Assembly: GCA_910586565.1 (NCBI GenBank)
Contig: CAJUIT010000002.1
Location: forward strand, 116,933-180,932
Length of the DNA: 64,000 nucleotides
Source of the DNA: an uncultured Muribaculaceae bacterium
GTDB lineage: Bacteria > Bacteroidota > Bacteroidia > Bacteroidales > Muribaculaceae
Reading direction: 5' to 3'
Below the pieces are notes generated by a model. It was not told the origin of the DNA. It ran no database searches and saw only the letters and a list, made by a program, of their open reading frames with translations. The translations under genes and the position numbers were made by a program. Below, piece after piece: positions 43,812 through 52,270 of the stretch. The first letter of the stretch is position 1. Each line of letters begins with the position of its first letter.

Positions 43812-44239
43812 TGAAAAAGGCTTTGATGGATAACATCTCCCGCTTTCTTCTGGAATTAGGTTCGGGCTTTGCATACGTTGGTCAGGAATATAGGTTGAAA
43901 ATTGGTCATACCGAGAAATTCATAGACCTGCTGTTTTACAATATCCGCCTACACGCTTATTGTGTGATTGAGGTAAAAACCGGGACATTCGACTCCGGTG
44001 ACATCGGACAGCTCGGCACATATATGACCGCTGTCAATCATCTTGTAAAGACCGAACAGGATAATCCCACCATCGGGCTGCTTATATGCAAAGACAAAGA
44101 CAATGTGCTTGCCCAATATGCACTTGAATCATCCTCTCAGCCAATAGGTGTCGCAGAATTTCAACTGACAAAATTCATCCCCGATGAATTCAAGAGCACC
44201 CTACCAACCATCGAGGACATAGAAACAGAGCTGAAATAA
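43811..44239 (+). pseudogene. Truncated second copy of the DUF1016 C-terminal nuclease domain
   Basis: It encodes the last 142 or so residues of the DUF1016 protein (from KKALMDNISRF to the C-terminus) nearly identical to 38657-39084, including FIDLLFY and the ExK motif. A GTG at 43811 could start it, and an open frame continues upstream only through sequence antisense to the mob genes. The N-terminal DUF1016 domain is absent, so a functional protein is unlikely, though an isolated nuclease domain cannot be excluded. Confidence 0.8.
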
Positions 44240-44240
44240 C
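43812..44240 (+). repeat. 429-bp direct repeat, right copy
   Basis: The match begins at TGAAAAAGG and ends at GAAATAAC. See 38657-39085. It lies 163 bp before the 3' end of tRNA-Lys. Confidence 0.9.
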
Positions 44241-44307
44241 ATGCACATTCTGCAATCTGGCAGCGATGCCGGGGATATTACCAACAAAACATGGCTCACA
44301 TGCAACA

Positions 44308-44332
44308 GACTAATTGCAAGGACTAATTGCAA
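44308..44332. repeat. Two tandem copies of GACTAATTGCAA(G)
   Basis: A 13-bp unit repeated head to tail in the short non-coding stretch between the truncated DUF1016 copy and the tRNA. Confidence 0.45.
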
Positions 44333-44365
44333 CGCACACCGAAGCGGGGGTGGCAGGATAAAAAG

Positions 44366-44400
44366 AAAAAGAGCTGAAATCTGTGATTTCAGCTCTTTTT
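44366..44400 (-). terminator. Terminator of tRNA-Lys
   Basis: A perfect 16-bp stem (AAAAAGAGCTGAAATC and its complement, TGT loop). On the minus strand its right arm ends in T residues, directly after the tRNA. Confidence 0.75.
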
Positions 44401-44402
44401 TG

Positions 44403-44475
44403 TGACCCCGGAGAGGCTCGAACTCTCGACCCACTGATTAAGAGTCAGTTGCTCTACCAACTGAGCTACGGAGTC
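44403..44475 (-). tRNA. tRNA-Lys (CTT)
   Basis: The minus strand folds as a 73-nt tRNA. The acceptor stem is GACTCCG with CGGGGTC, the D arm is AGCTCAGTTGGTAGAGC, the anticodon stem is ACTGA/TCAGT with loop CTCTTAA (anticodon CTT), and the T arm contains GTTCGAGCC. The CCA end is not encoded. It lies at the border of the accessory region. Confidence 0.92.
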
Positions 44476-44829
44476 ATTGTTTTGTGCTGTGAGCAGAAGC
44501 TCGGAGGGAACGCTTTCCCAATTGCGATGCAAAGGTAAGGGTTATTTTTGAACTGACAAAATGTTTGGCGAATTTTTCACAATAAAAATTTTTGGCCTAT
44601 CGCCGCGCGCATAGGCGGGTTGTCGGCTCATGGCGCGCGAAAGTTTATAGAGCGCTTCTTTGGCGTTAACACAGTTTAACCAATTGGGGGGGTAATTAGT
44701 GAAATTTTGTTTAATTTTGCCCCTCAAAAGGGGCAATAAAGGGTAATTTGCTCCACTAAAAAATGCTATCAACCACCAAATAACACCGCAAATCAAACCA
44801 ATCATTAACCATTCACTAATAAAAAATCT
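44476..44829. promoter_or_regulatory. Intergenic region with candidate promoter and leader hairpin
   Basis: The 354-bp stretch has no credible gene. A -7 box TAATTTTG at 44712-44719 overlaps a hairpin TTGCCCC TCAAAA GGGGCAA (44717-44736). The -33 is poor (nearest TTG 25 nt away). The secreted-protein ATG follows at 44830. Confidence 0.4.
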
Positions 44830-47103
44830 ATGAAGAAACTTCTACTCACAGCAATTTGCTGCATCCTGAGTTGCGTTTCAATTTTCGCCGAATCGCAAAT
44901 AATTGAAATCGAATTCAAAACAGCGAAAGATAACAGTGCCCAAAAAGCGCCGGAATCATTAGATGATGTTGTTGCGGAAGATGATCAACAATATTTTAAT
45001 CAAACCACACCATTTGCCGGTTCAAATTATTATACCGGACAATATGGGCTACGACTCGGCCAAAACAAAAATAACGGTAACGTTACATTAAATTTTGCCC
45101 AAGAAATAAGCAACGTAGTGTCTGTAGAGCTGACGGTTTCCGCAAATAAAAATCCGACGAAACTTGATGTTGCAATTGGAGACAATCAATACGCCCTTAC
45201 ATCATCGACATCAACAAACGACGCATACGAAACTTTGAGTTTTAACTTTGAGTATGAGACACTCTCATCGCTCACAATTAAGGCAATTCATAACAGTAGC
45301 ACCACCAACTCTTCAAATCAAGGTTTCATTTATTTAAAACGAATCAAAATCACAACCGCAAGCGCAACTCCGGGGACCCCGACTTTAAACTACAACGGAG
45401 CTGAGGTTACCGATGCTGTGGAGCTTTATAAAGGTGAAAGCCTCACAGTAACATCCAAGAACGCAACTACCATTTCGATTAACGGAGAAGACTACACAGC
45501 TGAAAATTGGGTTGTTACATTCACACCCACCGAAAGCGGCACTCACACATTCGTTGGCAAGAACGACGAGGGTGTGTCGGAAGAGACCTCACTCAACATT
45601 ACCGTGAAAGAAAAGGAGCTTGGCATCCCGGTGGTGCTGCTCAACGGAGAACCCATTGAAGATGGCGATGAAAAGGAGGTAACCTATCCCACCACATTCA
45701 CCGTGAGCGCTGAGTGGGCGGCATATCTCTTCATCGACGTGGAATATGCCGACAAGAAAGATTCATACGAATACGACGGCGACTCTTTCAGCTGGACTCC
45801 TACCCCAACATCAGAGCAGGCCTTTGTAACTGTAAGCGCAATGGATGAGAACGCTGAAGCAACTACCGACTTCGCGTTCCTGCTCACTGTGAAACCGGGC
45901 GAACTTGCACCCGTAACCATCACCGATGCCAACGGCACTGACATCAGCGAAGCTGAATATCTTGTTGAAGGAACCAAAGTGACCATCGACTGCGCCACAC
46001 CCGGTGCAAAACTCACCCTCACGAGCGACCCTGAAGGCCTTGAGGAACTTGAGGTCGCACTCCCCTACACCTTCATCCTCAGCCTCGACAAAGCCGACCC
46101 TGACGGCTACATAGCCTATGACGGAGTTGTTGAACTCGACAACTACACATCAAAAGACATCAACCTTCTCTACGAAGTGATTGAAGACCCCTACGTAACC
46201 AAAGCAGCTAACGCAACCGCCACTTTCAACTTCACCGACCAGACTTCATTAACCCCATCCAACGGGCAAGTCATCGGGTCATTGACAAGTAGTACCGGGG
46301 TTGATATTTCAGGTTTCGTTGCAGACGACATCACTCTTTCAGCGACAAATATAAGCAATGGCACAGCTCCTCGATTCTGGAAGACCACCAAAGGAACAGA
46401 ATATCGTGTTTACAAAACATCTGCAGTTTCCATTAGTGCACCTGAGGGTTTCATTATCAACAAAATCTCATGGGAGCAAAAAGATGGGGTAATAGCTGCC
46501 GACAAGAACGGGGCATCCGTTATAACAGAATGGGTAGCAGATAGCGAGAATCCTGTAAATACAACCACTGTATACGTAACGACTAATGCTAAATTCTCCC
46601 TCATTACCGTTGAGTACACAATTCCGGCACAGCTGAAGCGCCCCAAACTGATTGTTGACGGCGAAGTTGTGGAGAACCTCACCGAGCTTGAGAATGTTGC
46701 AGGAAAAGAGCTCAAATTCCAAGCATCGAAAGGGCACCTGCTCCACTATCAGATTCATGGCCTGGAATCGACAGCAATGCGTGCCCCCGTTGCCGTGCAA
46801 CCCGACGCATGGACCGCTCACGACAGTCACGAGTGGGCTGTAACGGTTCCCGACGAGATTCCCGAAGGTGGTATCACCATCCACACCAAGGCTGTGAACG
46901 GCAATGAGGAGAGCCCCAAGCGCACCGTCTACATCACCTCAACGGGAGGCGTAACCACCGGTATTGAGGGTGTATCGACCGAGGCAGCAGCTGCCGGCGA
47001 TGCCGAATGGTTCAACCTGCAGGGTGTGCGCGTTGCCAACCCCGCCAATGGAATTTTCATCCGCCGTCAAGGCACTAACGTGGAGAAAGTTGTGCTGAAC
47101 TGA
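44830..47103 (+). CDS. Large secreted protein with Ig-like repeats and sorting-like C-terminus
   Basis: A 757-residue protein with a signal peptide (MKKLLLTAICCILSCVSIFA). The N-terminal beta domain (about 25-180) has NYYTGQYGLRLGQNKNNGNV. Several Ig-like or chitobiase-C-like repeats (TLNYNGAEVTDAVELYKGES; VTYPTTFTVSAEWAAYLFID) and a second beta-sandwich follow. The tail AEWFNLQGVRVANPANGIFIRR is very like Prevotella/Muribaculaceae sorting tails. No enzyme domain was recognised. It stands alone, followed by a long hairpin at 47177-47255. Confidence 0.7.
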   Translation: MKKLLLTAICCILSCVSIFAESQIIEIEFKTAKDNSAQKAPESLDDVVAEDDQQYFNQTTPFAGSNYYTGQYGLRLGQNKNNGNVTLNFAQEISNVVSVELTVSANKNPTKLDVAIGDNQYALTSSTSTNDAYETLSFNFEYETLSSLTIKAIHNSSTTNSSNQGFIYLKRIKITTASATPGTPTLNYNGAEVTDAVELYKGESLTVTSKNATTISINGEDYTAENWVVTFTPTESGTHTFVGKNDEGVSEETSLNITVKEKELGIPVVLLNGEPIEDGDEKEVTYPTTFTVSAEWAAYLFIDVEYADKKDSYEYDGDSFSWTPTPTSEQAFVTVSAMDENAEATTDFAFLLTVKPGELAPVTITDANGTDISEAEYLVEGTKVTIDCATPGAKLTLTSDPEGLEELEVALPYTFILSLDKADPDGYIAYDGVVELDNYTSKDINLLYEVIEDPYVTKAANATATFNFTDQTSLTPSNGQVIGSLTSSTGVDISGFVADDITLSATNISNGTAPRFWKTTKGTEYRVYKTSAVSISAPEGFIINKISWEQKDGVIAADKNGASVITEWVADSENPVNTTTVYVTTNAKFSLITVEYTIPAQLKRPKLIVDGEVVENLTELENVAGKELKFQASKGHLLHYQIHGLESTAMRAPVAVQPDAWTAHDSHEWAVTVPDEIPEGGITIHTKAVNGNEESPKRTVYITSTGGVTTGIEGVSTEAAAAGDAEWFNLQGVRVANPANGIFIRRQGTNVEKVVLN

Positions 47104-47176
47104 CACATCACTTCACCCCGACACACACAGCCCCGGGGAGACGAGTTTGAGTAGTTACCTCATCTCTCCCGGCGGC

Positions 47177-47255
47177 AATCCCCCGGCAGGGGACCGAGCG
47201 CGTGTAGGAACATCCCGGAGGGGATGATGCGCAGGTCGCCACAAGCCGGGGGATT
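47177..47255 (+). terminator. Long nested hairpin ending in a T7 tract
   Basis: Four nested helices: AATCCCCCGGC (47177-47187) with GCCGGGGGATT (47245-47255), GACC (47192-47195) with GGTC (47234-47237), GCGC (47198-47201) with GCGC (47229-47232), and CATCCC/GGGATG around GGAG at 47211-47226. A T run continues to 47260. It may end the upstream gene or be the 3' part of a small RNA. Confidence 0.55.
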
Positions 47256-47283
47256 TTTTTATCGCTCCACCTGCCCGATTGCA

Positions 47284-47314
47284 TTGCGTGTTAGCAGGGC
47301 TTTTCTTAACTTTG
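47284..47314 (+). promoter_or_regulatory. Promoter of the Na/Pi cotransporter gene
   Basis: TTG at 47284-47286, 20 nt, then TAACTTTG at 47307-47314; the ATG at 47365 lies 50 nt further on. Confidence 0.6.
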
Positions 47315-47364
47315 CGCACGGAACGTGGAGCCGAACAAACCTTCTCCTCCACCATTCCCCACAC

Positions 47365-49197
47365 ATGAACTATTCGATACTGGATTTTTTAGGGCTCCTG
47401 GGAGCCGTAGGCCTCTTCCTTTATGGAATGAAGGTGATGAGTGAAGGATTGCAGAAAGCCGCCGGCGACCGACTGCGCAACATCCTTTCGGCAATGACCC
47501 GCAACAGGTTCACCGGCACGGTGACAGGTTTTTTCATCACGGCTCTTATCCAAAGCTCCTCGGCCTCGACGGTGATGGTCGTGAGCTTTGTCAACGCCGG
47601 CCTCATGACACTTGCCCAGTCAATGGCAGTGATAATGGGTGCCAACGTGGGCACAACATTCACGGCATGGATTATCGCGCTGTTCGGCTTCAAGGTCGAT
47701 ATCTCAGCGTTTGCCCTGCCGCTCATCGGCCTTGCCGTTCCGCTTCTGTTCTCCAAAAAAGGGCGCACGAAATCGATTGGTGAATTCACCATAGGCTTCG
47801 CGTTCCTGTTCATGGGGCTCGACATGATCAGCAAATATGTGCCCGACCTCCAGAGCAACCCCGAAATGTTCGCCTTCCTGCAGCGCTATGCGTCGATGGG
47901 CTTCGGGTCGGTGCTCATTTTCTGCTTCGTGGGCATGCTGGTGACAATGGTCATCCAGTCGTCGGCCGCCATGTTTGCCATCACCTTGATTATGTGCAGC
48001 AAAGGTTGGATAACCTTCGACCTCGCCTGCGCCCTTGTGCTGGGCTCGAACATAGGCACCACCATCACCCCGCTGCTTGCCTCGATGAGCGGAAACGTGG
48101 CCGCCAAGCGCACCGCAATGGGTCACCTGCTCTTCAACCTGCTCGGCACCCTGTGGACTTTGGCGGTGTTCTTCCCCTTCGTTGAGCTTAACTCGTGGAT
48201 TACCGAGGAGATTGGCCAGGGTGACCCCACAGCACTCTACACCTACGTAACCGACCTCAAGGCCAACAACCCCGATGTTTACAATCAGGTGTTTGCCAGC
48301 GCCGTGCCAACCGACACCGGCGACGTGCTTCACCACCGCACCCTCATCACACAGATGCAGGTGAGCGTGTCGTTCGGCCTTTCGATGTTCCACACGGTTT
48401 TCAACCTCATCAACCTGAGCATCATGATTTGGCTCACCAACGTGTATGTGAAAATCGTGGAATTCCTTGTTCCGGCCAAACATCAGGGCGACGACGAGTT
48501 CCAGCTCAAATTCATCTCGGGCGGTATTCTCAGCGCCTCCGAGCTCAACATCAGTCAGGCCGAGAAGGAGATGTTTGTTTTTGCCGAGCGCGTGGGGCGC
48601 ATGCTCCCGATGGCTCGCGACCTTGTGCACACCAAAGCCGGCAGCGACGACTTCAACAAAACCTACTCGCGGCTTGAAAAATATGAGGAAATTTCCGACC
48701 GCATGGAACTGGAGATTGCCAACTACCTCAACCGCTGTGCCGAAGGTCGCCTCTCCAACGAATCGAAACGCCGCATCGCCGCCATGCTCAGCATCGACTC
48801 CGAAATCGAGAGCATAGCCGACTCGATGCTCGGCGTGGGCAAAATCCTGCTGCGCAAACAGCAGAGCAACGTTCACTTCAACGACGAAATCTACGCCAAC
48901 ATCGACCTCATGTTCAGCTACGTGGAGAAGTCGGTCAACGCCATGCTCAAAGTGCTTGAGAATGTTGAAAACGTCGACGAACACGACATCATCGCCTCCT
49001 ACAACCGCGAGCGCGAAATCAACAACCTGCGCAACCAGCTGCGCACGGCCAATGTAGAGAGCATCAACGACCGCCACTACGAATACCAGAGCGGCATCTA
49101 CTACATGGACATCATCAGCACTCTGGAGAAATCGGGCGACTATATCATCAACGTAATCGACACAATCCGCGACGAATTCCGCCACGTAAGAAAGTGA
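47365..49197 (+). CDS. Na/Pi cotransporter family protein with PhoU-like domain
   Basis: From the ATG at 47365 (MNYSILDFLGLLGAVGLFLYG) the product has 610 residues. Two repeated transporter halves carry the signature QSSSASTVMVVSFVNAGL and QSSAAMFAITLIMCSKGW, each with GANVGTT or GSNIGTT. The C-terminal 200 residues are a helical PhoU-like domain (YSRLEKYEEISDRMELEIANYL). It imports phosphate with sodium at the inner membrane. A longer in-frame start at 47224 is rejected because it lies inside the hairpin and promoter. It overlaps the next gene by 4 bp. Confidence 0.93.
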   Translation: MNYSILDFLGLLGAVGLFLYGMKVMSEGLQKAAGDRLRNILSAMTRNRFTGTVTGFFITALIQSSSASTVMVVSFVNAGLMTLAQSMAVIMGANVGTTFTAWIIALFGFKVDISAFALPLIGLAVPLLFSKKGRTKSIGEFTIGFAFLFMGLDMISKYVPDLQSNPEMFAFLQRYASMGFGSVLIFCFVGMLVTMVIQSSAAMFAITLIMCSKGWITFDLACALVLGSNIGTTITPLLASMSGNVAAKRTAMGHLLFNLLGTLWTLAVFFPFVELNSWITEEIGQGDPTALYTYVTDLKANNPDVYNQVFASAVPTDTGDVLHHRTLITQMQVSVSFGLSMFHTVFNLINLSIMIWLTNVYVKIVEFLVPAKHQGDDEFQLKFISGGILSASELNISQAEKEMFVFAERVGRMLPMARDLVHTKAGSDDFNKTYSRLEKYEEISDRMELEIANYLNRCAEGRLSNESKRRIAAMLSIDSEIESIADSMLGVGKILLRKQQSNVHFNDEIYANIDLMFSYVEKSVNAMLKVLENVENVDEHDIIASYNREREINNLRNQLRTANVESINDRHYEYQSGIYYMDIISTLEKSGDYIINVIDTIRDEFRHVRK

Positions 49198-49967
49198 TAA
49201 TCCGCTGCCACGAAACCGATGCGCCCACCTCGGCGGCCGACCGCGAGCTCTACTCCACCCACACACCCGCGTGGATGGAAGGGAAGCCCGGCGAAAGCCG
49301 TGCGGTGAGCCCTGCCACCGACTCGGCCATCCTGGCCCTGATTGTGGCCGTGCTTGTGCTCATCGGGCTCAACATGCGCCCTGTGAGCCGCCTGCTGCGC
49401 TCGCTCCCCCACAATCTGATTTCAACACGCAGGCGCGCCAACGCCTTCGACGAGCACACCGCCAATGAAACCCGGGTGGCGGGTTTGCTCCTTTTCGAGA
49501 TGTGCGTTGTGGAGGGGTTGCTGCTCTTCATCTGGCTCGGCCACCCCGGCACACAGCTTGCGTCGGCAACCATCTTTTCAACCGTGGCAGCCCTCTGCCT
49601 GCTGGCCGCCGGCTACTACGCCTTTCTGTTGGCGGCATGCTGCGTGGTGGGATATGTGTTCACCGACAAGACCGGGGCCTCGCTGTGGCGCCGCGGCCTC
49701 AACGCCTCGCAGATAATGCTCGGACTCACCCTCGCCGTGCCGGCGCTGGTTTCACTTTTCTACCCCTCTTTAACATCCAAGATGTTGATTTTAGCCGCTG
49801 CGCTTTACATTTTGTCACGAATATTCTATATTTCAAAGGGCTTTAAAATTTTTTACCATAATTTCCCCTCATTGCTTTATTTTATTTTGTACCTTTGCAC
49901 CCTGGAAATAATACCCGTTATCGCCGTAAGCCAGATTGCGGCGGATATATGTGTAAAAGTGCAATGA
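49194..49967 (+). CDS. DUF4271 integral membrane protein
   Basis: A 257-residue protein starting at a GTG that overlaps the upstream stop. About six membrane helices occupy residues 45-250 (LILALIVAVLVLIGL-like first helix; SLLYFILYLCTLEIIPVIAVSQ last). This is the Bacteroidetes-specific DUF4271 family, almost always just upstream of uroporphyrinogen-III synthase; its function is unknown. A -7 box TACCTTTG at 49890-49897 inside the gene may give hemD a second promoter. The ATGA overlap with hemD supports coupled translation. Confidence 0.82.
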   Translation: MIIRCHETDAPTSAADRELYSTHTPAWMEGKPGESRAVSPATDSAILALIVAVLVLIGLNMRPVSRLLRSLPHNLISTRRRANAFDEHTANETRVAGLLLFEMCVVEGLLLFIWLGHPGTQLASATIFSTVAALCLLAAGYYAFLLAACCVVGYVFTDKTGASLWRRGLNASQIMLGLTLAVPALVSLFYPSLTSKMLILAAALYILSRIFYISKGFKIFYHNFPSLLYFILYLCTLEIIPVIAVSQIAADICVKVQ

Positions 49968-50719
49968 AAGTCAACAAAATACTCGTTTCCCAGCCCAAAC
50001 CCGCATCCGACAAATCGCCCTACTACGACATAGCAGCGCGCCACGGAGTTGAAGTGGTGTTTCGTCCTTTCATAAAAGTGGAGGGCCTCTCGGCAAGGGA
50101 ATTCCGCCAGCAAAAAATCAACATCAACGACTTCACCGCAATCATATTCACAGCCCGCACGGCCATCGACCACTTTTTCCGTCTGTGCGAGGAGATGCGT
50201 GTGACTATTCCCGACACAATGAAATACTTCTGCACCACAGAGTCGATTGCACTCTATCTGCAGAAATATATCGTTTACCGCAAGCGCAAAATTTTCCACG
50301 GCAACACCGGAAAACTCGACGACCTGCTCCCCTCACTCACAAAGCACAACAAGGAAAACTATCTATATGCTGTGAGCGACGTGCACAAGGATAGCAACGC
50401 CGACATGCTCGACAAGGCAAAAATCAACTACACCAAAGCGGTGATGTATCGCACGGTGAGCAACGATTTCACTCCCGACGAGCCTTTCGACTACGACATG
50501 CTGCTGTTCTTCTCACCCGCAGGCATCGACTCGCTGCTCAAAAACTTCCCCGATTTCAAGCAGGGCGACATTCAAATCGGCTGCTTCGGTGCCGCAACCG
50601 CCAAAGCGGTTGAGAACGCCGGGCTGCGCCTCGACATGGAGGCCCCCAACCCCAAAGCTCCCTCAATCACCGCCGCCCTCGACCTCTTCCTCAAAGAGAA
50701 CCTCGACAAGAAGGGGTGA
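49964..50719 (+). CDS. hemD: Uroporphyrinogen-III synthase
   Basis: From the ATG at 49964 (MKVNKILVSQPKP) the product has 251 residues, with the two-lobed HemD pattern: YYDIAARHGVEVVFRPFIKVEG, IIFTARTAIDHFFRLC, YLYAVSDVHKDSNADML, LLFFSPAGIDSLLKNF and IGCFGAATAKAVENAG. It would cyclise hydroxymethylbilane to uroporphyrinogen III. Members in this Bacteroidetes context are strongly diverged, so the assignment is by pattern and by the conserved order DUF4271-hemD-rnpA-yidD-tatD. It ends just before an intergenic repeat block. Confidence 0.82.
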   Translation: MKVNKILVSQPKPASDKSPYYDIAARHGVEVVFRPFIKVEGLSAREFRQQKININDFTAIIFTARTAIDHFFRLCEEMRVTIPDTMKYFCTTESIALYLQKYIVYRKRKIFHGNTGKLDDLLPSLTKHNKENYLYAVSDVHKDSNADMLDKAKINYTKAVMYRTVSNDFTPDEPFDYDMLLFFSPAGIDSLLKNFPDFKQGDIQIGCFGAATAKAVENAGLRLDMEAPNPKAPSITAALDLFLKENLDKKG

Positions 50720-50973
50720 AGAAGGCAGAAGTAAGAAGGCAGAAGCAAGAAGTCAGTTTTTAGACTAAAGTTTTCAGTTTTTTGTTTTCAGTGGCTGCGC
50801 TTGAACGTAGAGCCGCCATATATGGCGGCTTGGCGGCGAAAAACATTAAACAAAAGCGAAGTCGGTTTTTAGACCAAAGTTTTTTGTTTTCAGCGGCTGC
50901 GCATGAACGTAGAGCCGCCATATATGGCGGCTTGTAACTCTCGGAAACAAACGGCGTTTAACTCCTCCACACC
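50720..50973. repeat. Intergenic repeat block: GAAG tandem plus duplicated palindrome unit
   Basis: The block opens with AGAAGGCAGAAG-type tandem repeats shared with 22943-22975. A unit beginning GTTTTTAGAC follows, in two copies (50756-50831 and 50865-50933; the first has 7 extra bases). Each ends in the perfect palindrome AGCCGCCATATATGGCGGCT at 50811-50830 and 50913-50932. No gene is present. Confidence 0.75.
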
Positions 50974-51387
50974 ATGAAACAGTTCGCACTCGGAAAAACG
51001 CATAAGCTGTGTGCCAAAGTTGCCATCGACAGGCTTTTTGCCATGCGCGGCAACGCCTCGGGCAACTGTGCGGGGAAAAGCGGCAGCGTGCTCTCCTATC
51101 CCCTGCGGGCTGTGTGGGCCGAAAATCCCGGACGCGAACGCGGGGAAGCGGTGCAATTCATGATTACCATTCCCAAAAAGCGCTTGCGCCACGCTGTTGA
51201 CCGCGTGACAATGCGCCGCCGTGTGCGCGAAGCCTACCGTCTGAACCGTCCTGCAATGGTGCCCTCCACACTCCCGGCACCCACCGATGTGGCATTTATC
51301 TACATAGCCGACAATCTTGTGCCCTACGAGCAGATTAACCGCTCGATGCAACGCATGCTCCGCAAAATTTTCGACGTGCAGCCATGA
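50974..51387 (+). CDS. rnpA: Ribonuclease P protein component
   Basis: A 137-residue basic protein with the RnpA fold. The N-terminus is FALGKTHKLCAKVAIDRLF, the central beta region is LRAVWAEN...QFMITIPKKRLRHAVDR, and the RNR-like RNA-binding motif is VTMRRRVREAYRLNR. It binds the RNase P RNA and helps trim the 5' ends of tRNA precursors. It overlaps yidD by 4 bp, as in many Bacteroidetes. Confidence 0.93.
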   Translation: MKQFALGKTHKLCAKVAIDRLFAMRGNASGNCAGKSGSVLSYPLRAVWAENPGRERGEAVQFMITIPKKRLRHAVDRVTMRRRVREAYRLNRPAMVPSTLPAPTDVAFIYIADNLVPYEQINRSMQRMLRKIFDVQP

Positions 51388-51611
51388 CCCTCTCAAAAGC
51401 CATAGCCAAAGTGCTTGAGCTCCCGGTGTGGTTCTACCGTCTGTGCATCTCGCCGCTCCTACCCCAATCATGCCGGTTCACCCCCACATGCTCGCAATAT
51501 GCCATCGAGGCATTGCGCCGCCACGGGCCGATTAAAGGTACATGGCTCACCATCAAGCGCATAAGCCGATGCCACCCGTGGGGAGGTTCGGGCTACGACC
51601 CCGTGCCATGA
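51384..51611 (+). CDS. yidD: Membrane protein insertion efficiency factor YidD
   Basis: A 75-residue protein of normal YidD length. Family hallmarks are VLELPVWFYRLCISPLLPQSC, RFTPTCSQYAIEALRRHGP and ISRCHPWGGSGYDPVP, including the conserved Cys residues. It acts near the inner membrane with YidC. Both ends overlap neighbours by 4 bp (rnpA upstream, tatD-like gene downstream). Confidence 0.96.
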   Translation: MTLSKAIAKVLELPVWFYRLCISPLLPQSCRFTPTCSQYAIEALRRHGPIKGTWLTIKRISRCHPWGGSGYDPVP

Positions 51612-52270
51612 CTCCCGACAGGCTCCAATTCCACCCGTCAACATCCATGTTCGATATCCACACCCACAACATCGCCAACCGCGAAAAGGGGATGCTAAGC
51701 GGCAATCCCCGGCAAGTGAGCGCATGGATTGAGCAGTGGCCCGAGGGCACATATTCCACAGGAATCCACCCGTGGGAAACCGCCGGCATGACTCCCGACG
51801 ACGAACAGGCGATGCTGCAAGAGCTAACCCGTGTGGCAGCCCACCCCGCCGTGAAAGCCATAGGCGAAACGGGGCTTGATGCCCTGCGCGGAGCCGATGC
51901 CGACACTCAGGAACGAATTTTCAAGGCACACATAGCCCTCTCCGAAAGGCTCGGCAAGCCTCTGGTGTTGCATGTGGTAAAAAGCTATAACCGTATTCTC
52001 GAAATCAGAAAGGAGATGGCGCGAAAGCTGACGCAGCCCTGGATTATGCACGGTTTCAGGGGGAAACCGCAGTTGGCACAGGCTCTTCTCGCTTCGTCAA
52101 CACAGTCGAGCCACGTCTACATCTCCCTGGGGGAACATTTCAACCCCGCCACGGCAAAAGCCGTCCCTGCCGACCGTCTGCTTTGCGAAACCGACGACAG
52201 TCCCCTTTCAATAGAAGAAATCACTGCGCGGATTGATGCCGCACGCGCCGGCGCTTGTCAAGCGCAATAA
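51608..52270 (+). CDS. TatD-family metal-dependent hydrolase
   Basis: The ATG at 51608 overlaps the yidD stop (ATGA) and gives 220 residues; MFDIHTHN at 51647 is an alternative start. TatD motifs are visible: FDIHTHN for the metal-binding HxH, GIHPWE, AIGETGLD with the bridging Glu, LVLHVVKSY, WIMHGFRG and CETDDSP with the late Asp. The protein is short, about 40 residues below the classical TatD DNase. It probably acts as a metal-dependent phosphohydrolase or nuclease. Its 3' end overlaps the convergent flippase-like gene by 50 bp. Confidence 0.85.
   Translation: MTPDRLQFHPSTSMFDIHTHNIANREKGMLSGNPRQVSAWIEQWPEGTYSTGIHPWETAGMTPDDEQAMLQELTRVAAHPAVKAIGETGLDALRGADADTQERIFKAHIALSERLGKPLVLHVVKSYNRILEIRKEMARKLTQPWIMHGFRGKPQLAQALLASSTQSSHVYISLGEHFNPATAKAVPADRLLCETDDSPLSIEEITARIDAARAGACQAQ

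Noticed and set aside
44542..44805. 87-codon minus-strand frame after tRNA-Lys
   Set aside because: No family resemblance, no promoter, and it overlaps the leader of the next gene.
47224..47364. In-frame upstream extension of the Na/Pi cotransporter
   Set aside because: It runs through a hairpin and the TAACTTTG promoter; the ATG at 47365 gives the family-typical N-terminus.
47704..49266. Open reading frame of 520 codons on the minus strand
   Set aside because: It lies fully antisense to the Na/Pi cotransporter gene, has no recognisable domain and an odd His/Val-rich composition; it results from codon bias of the real gene.
50720..50933. CRISPR array
   Set aside because: Only two unit copies without regular spacers and no cas genes nearby; better described as duplicated intergenic palindromes.
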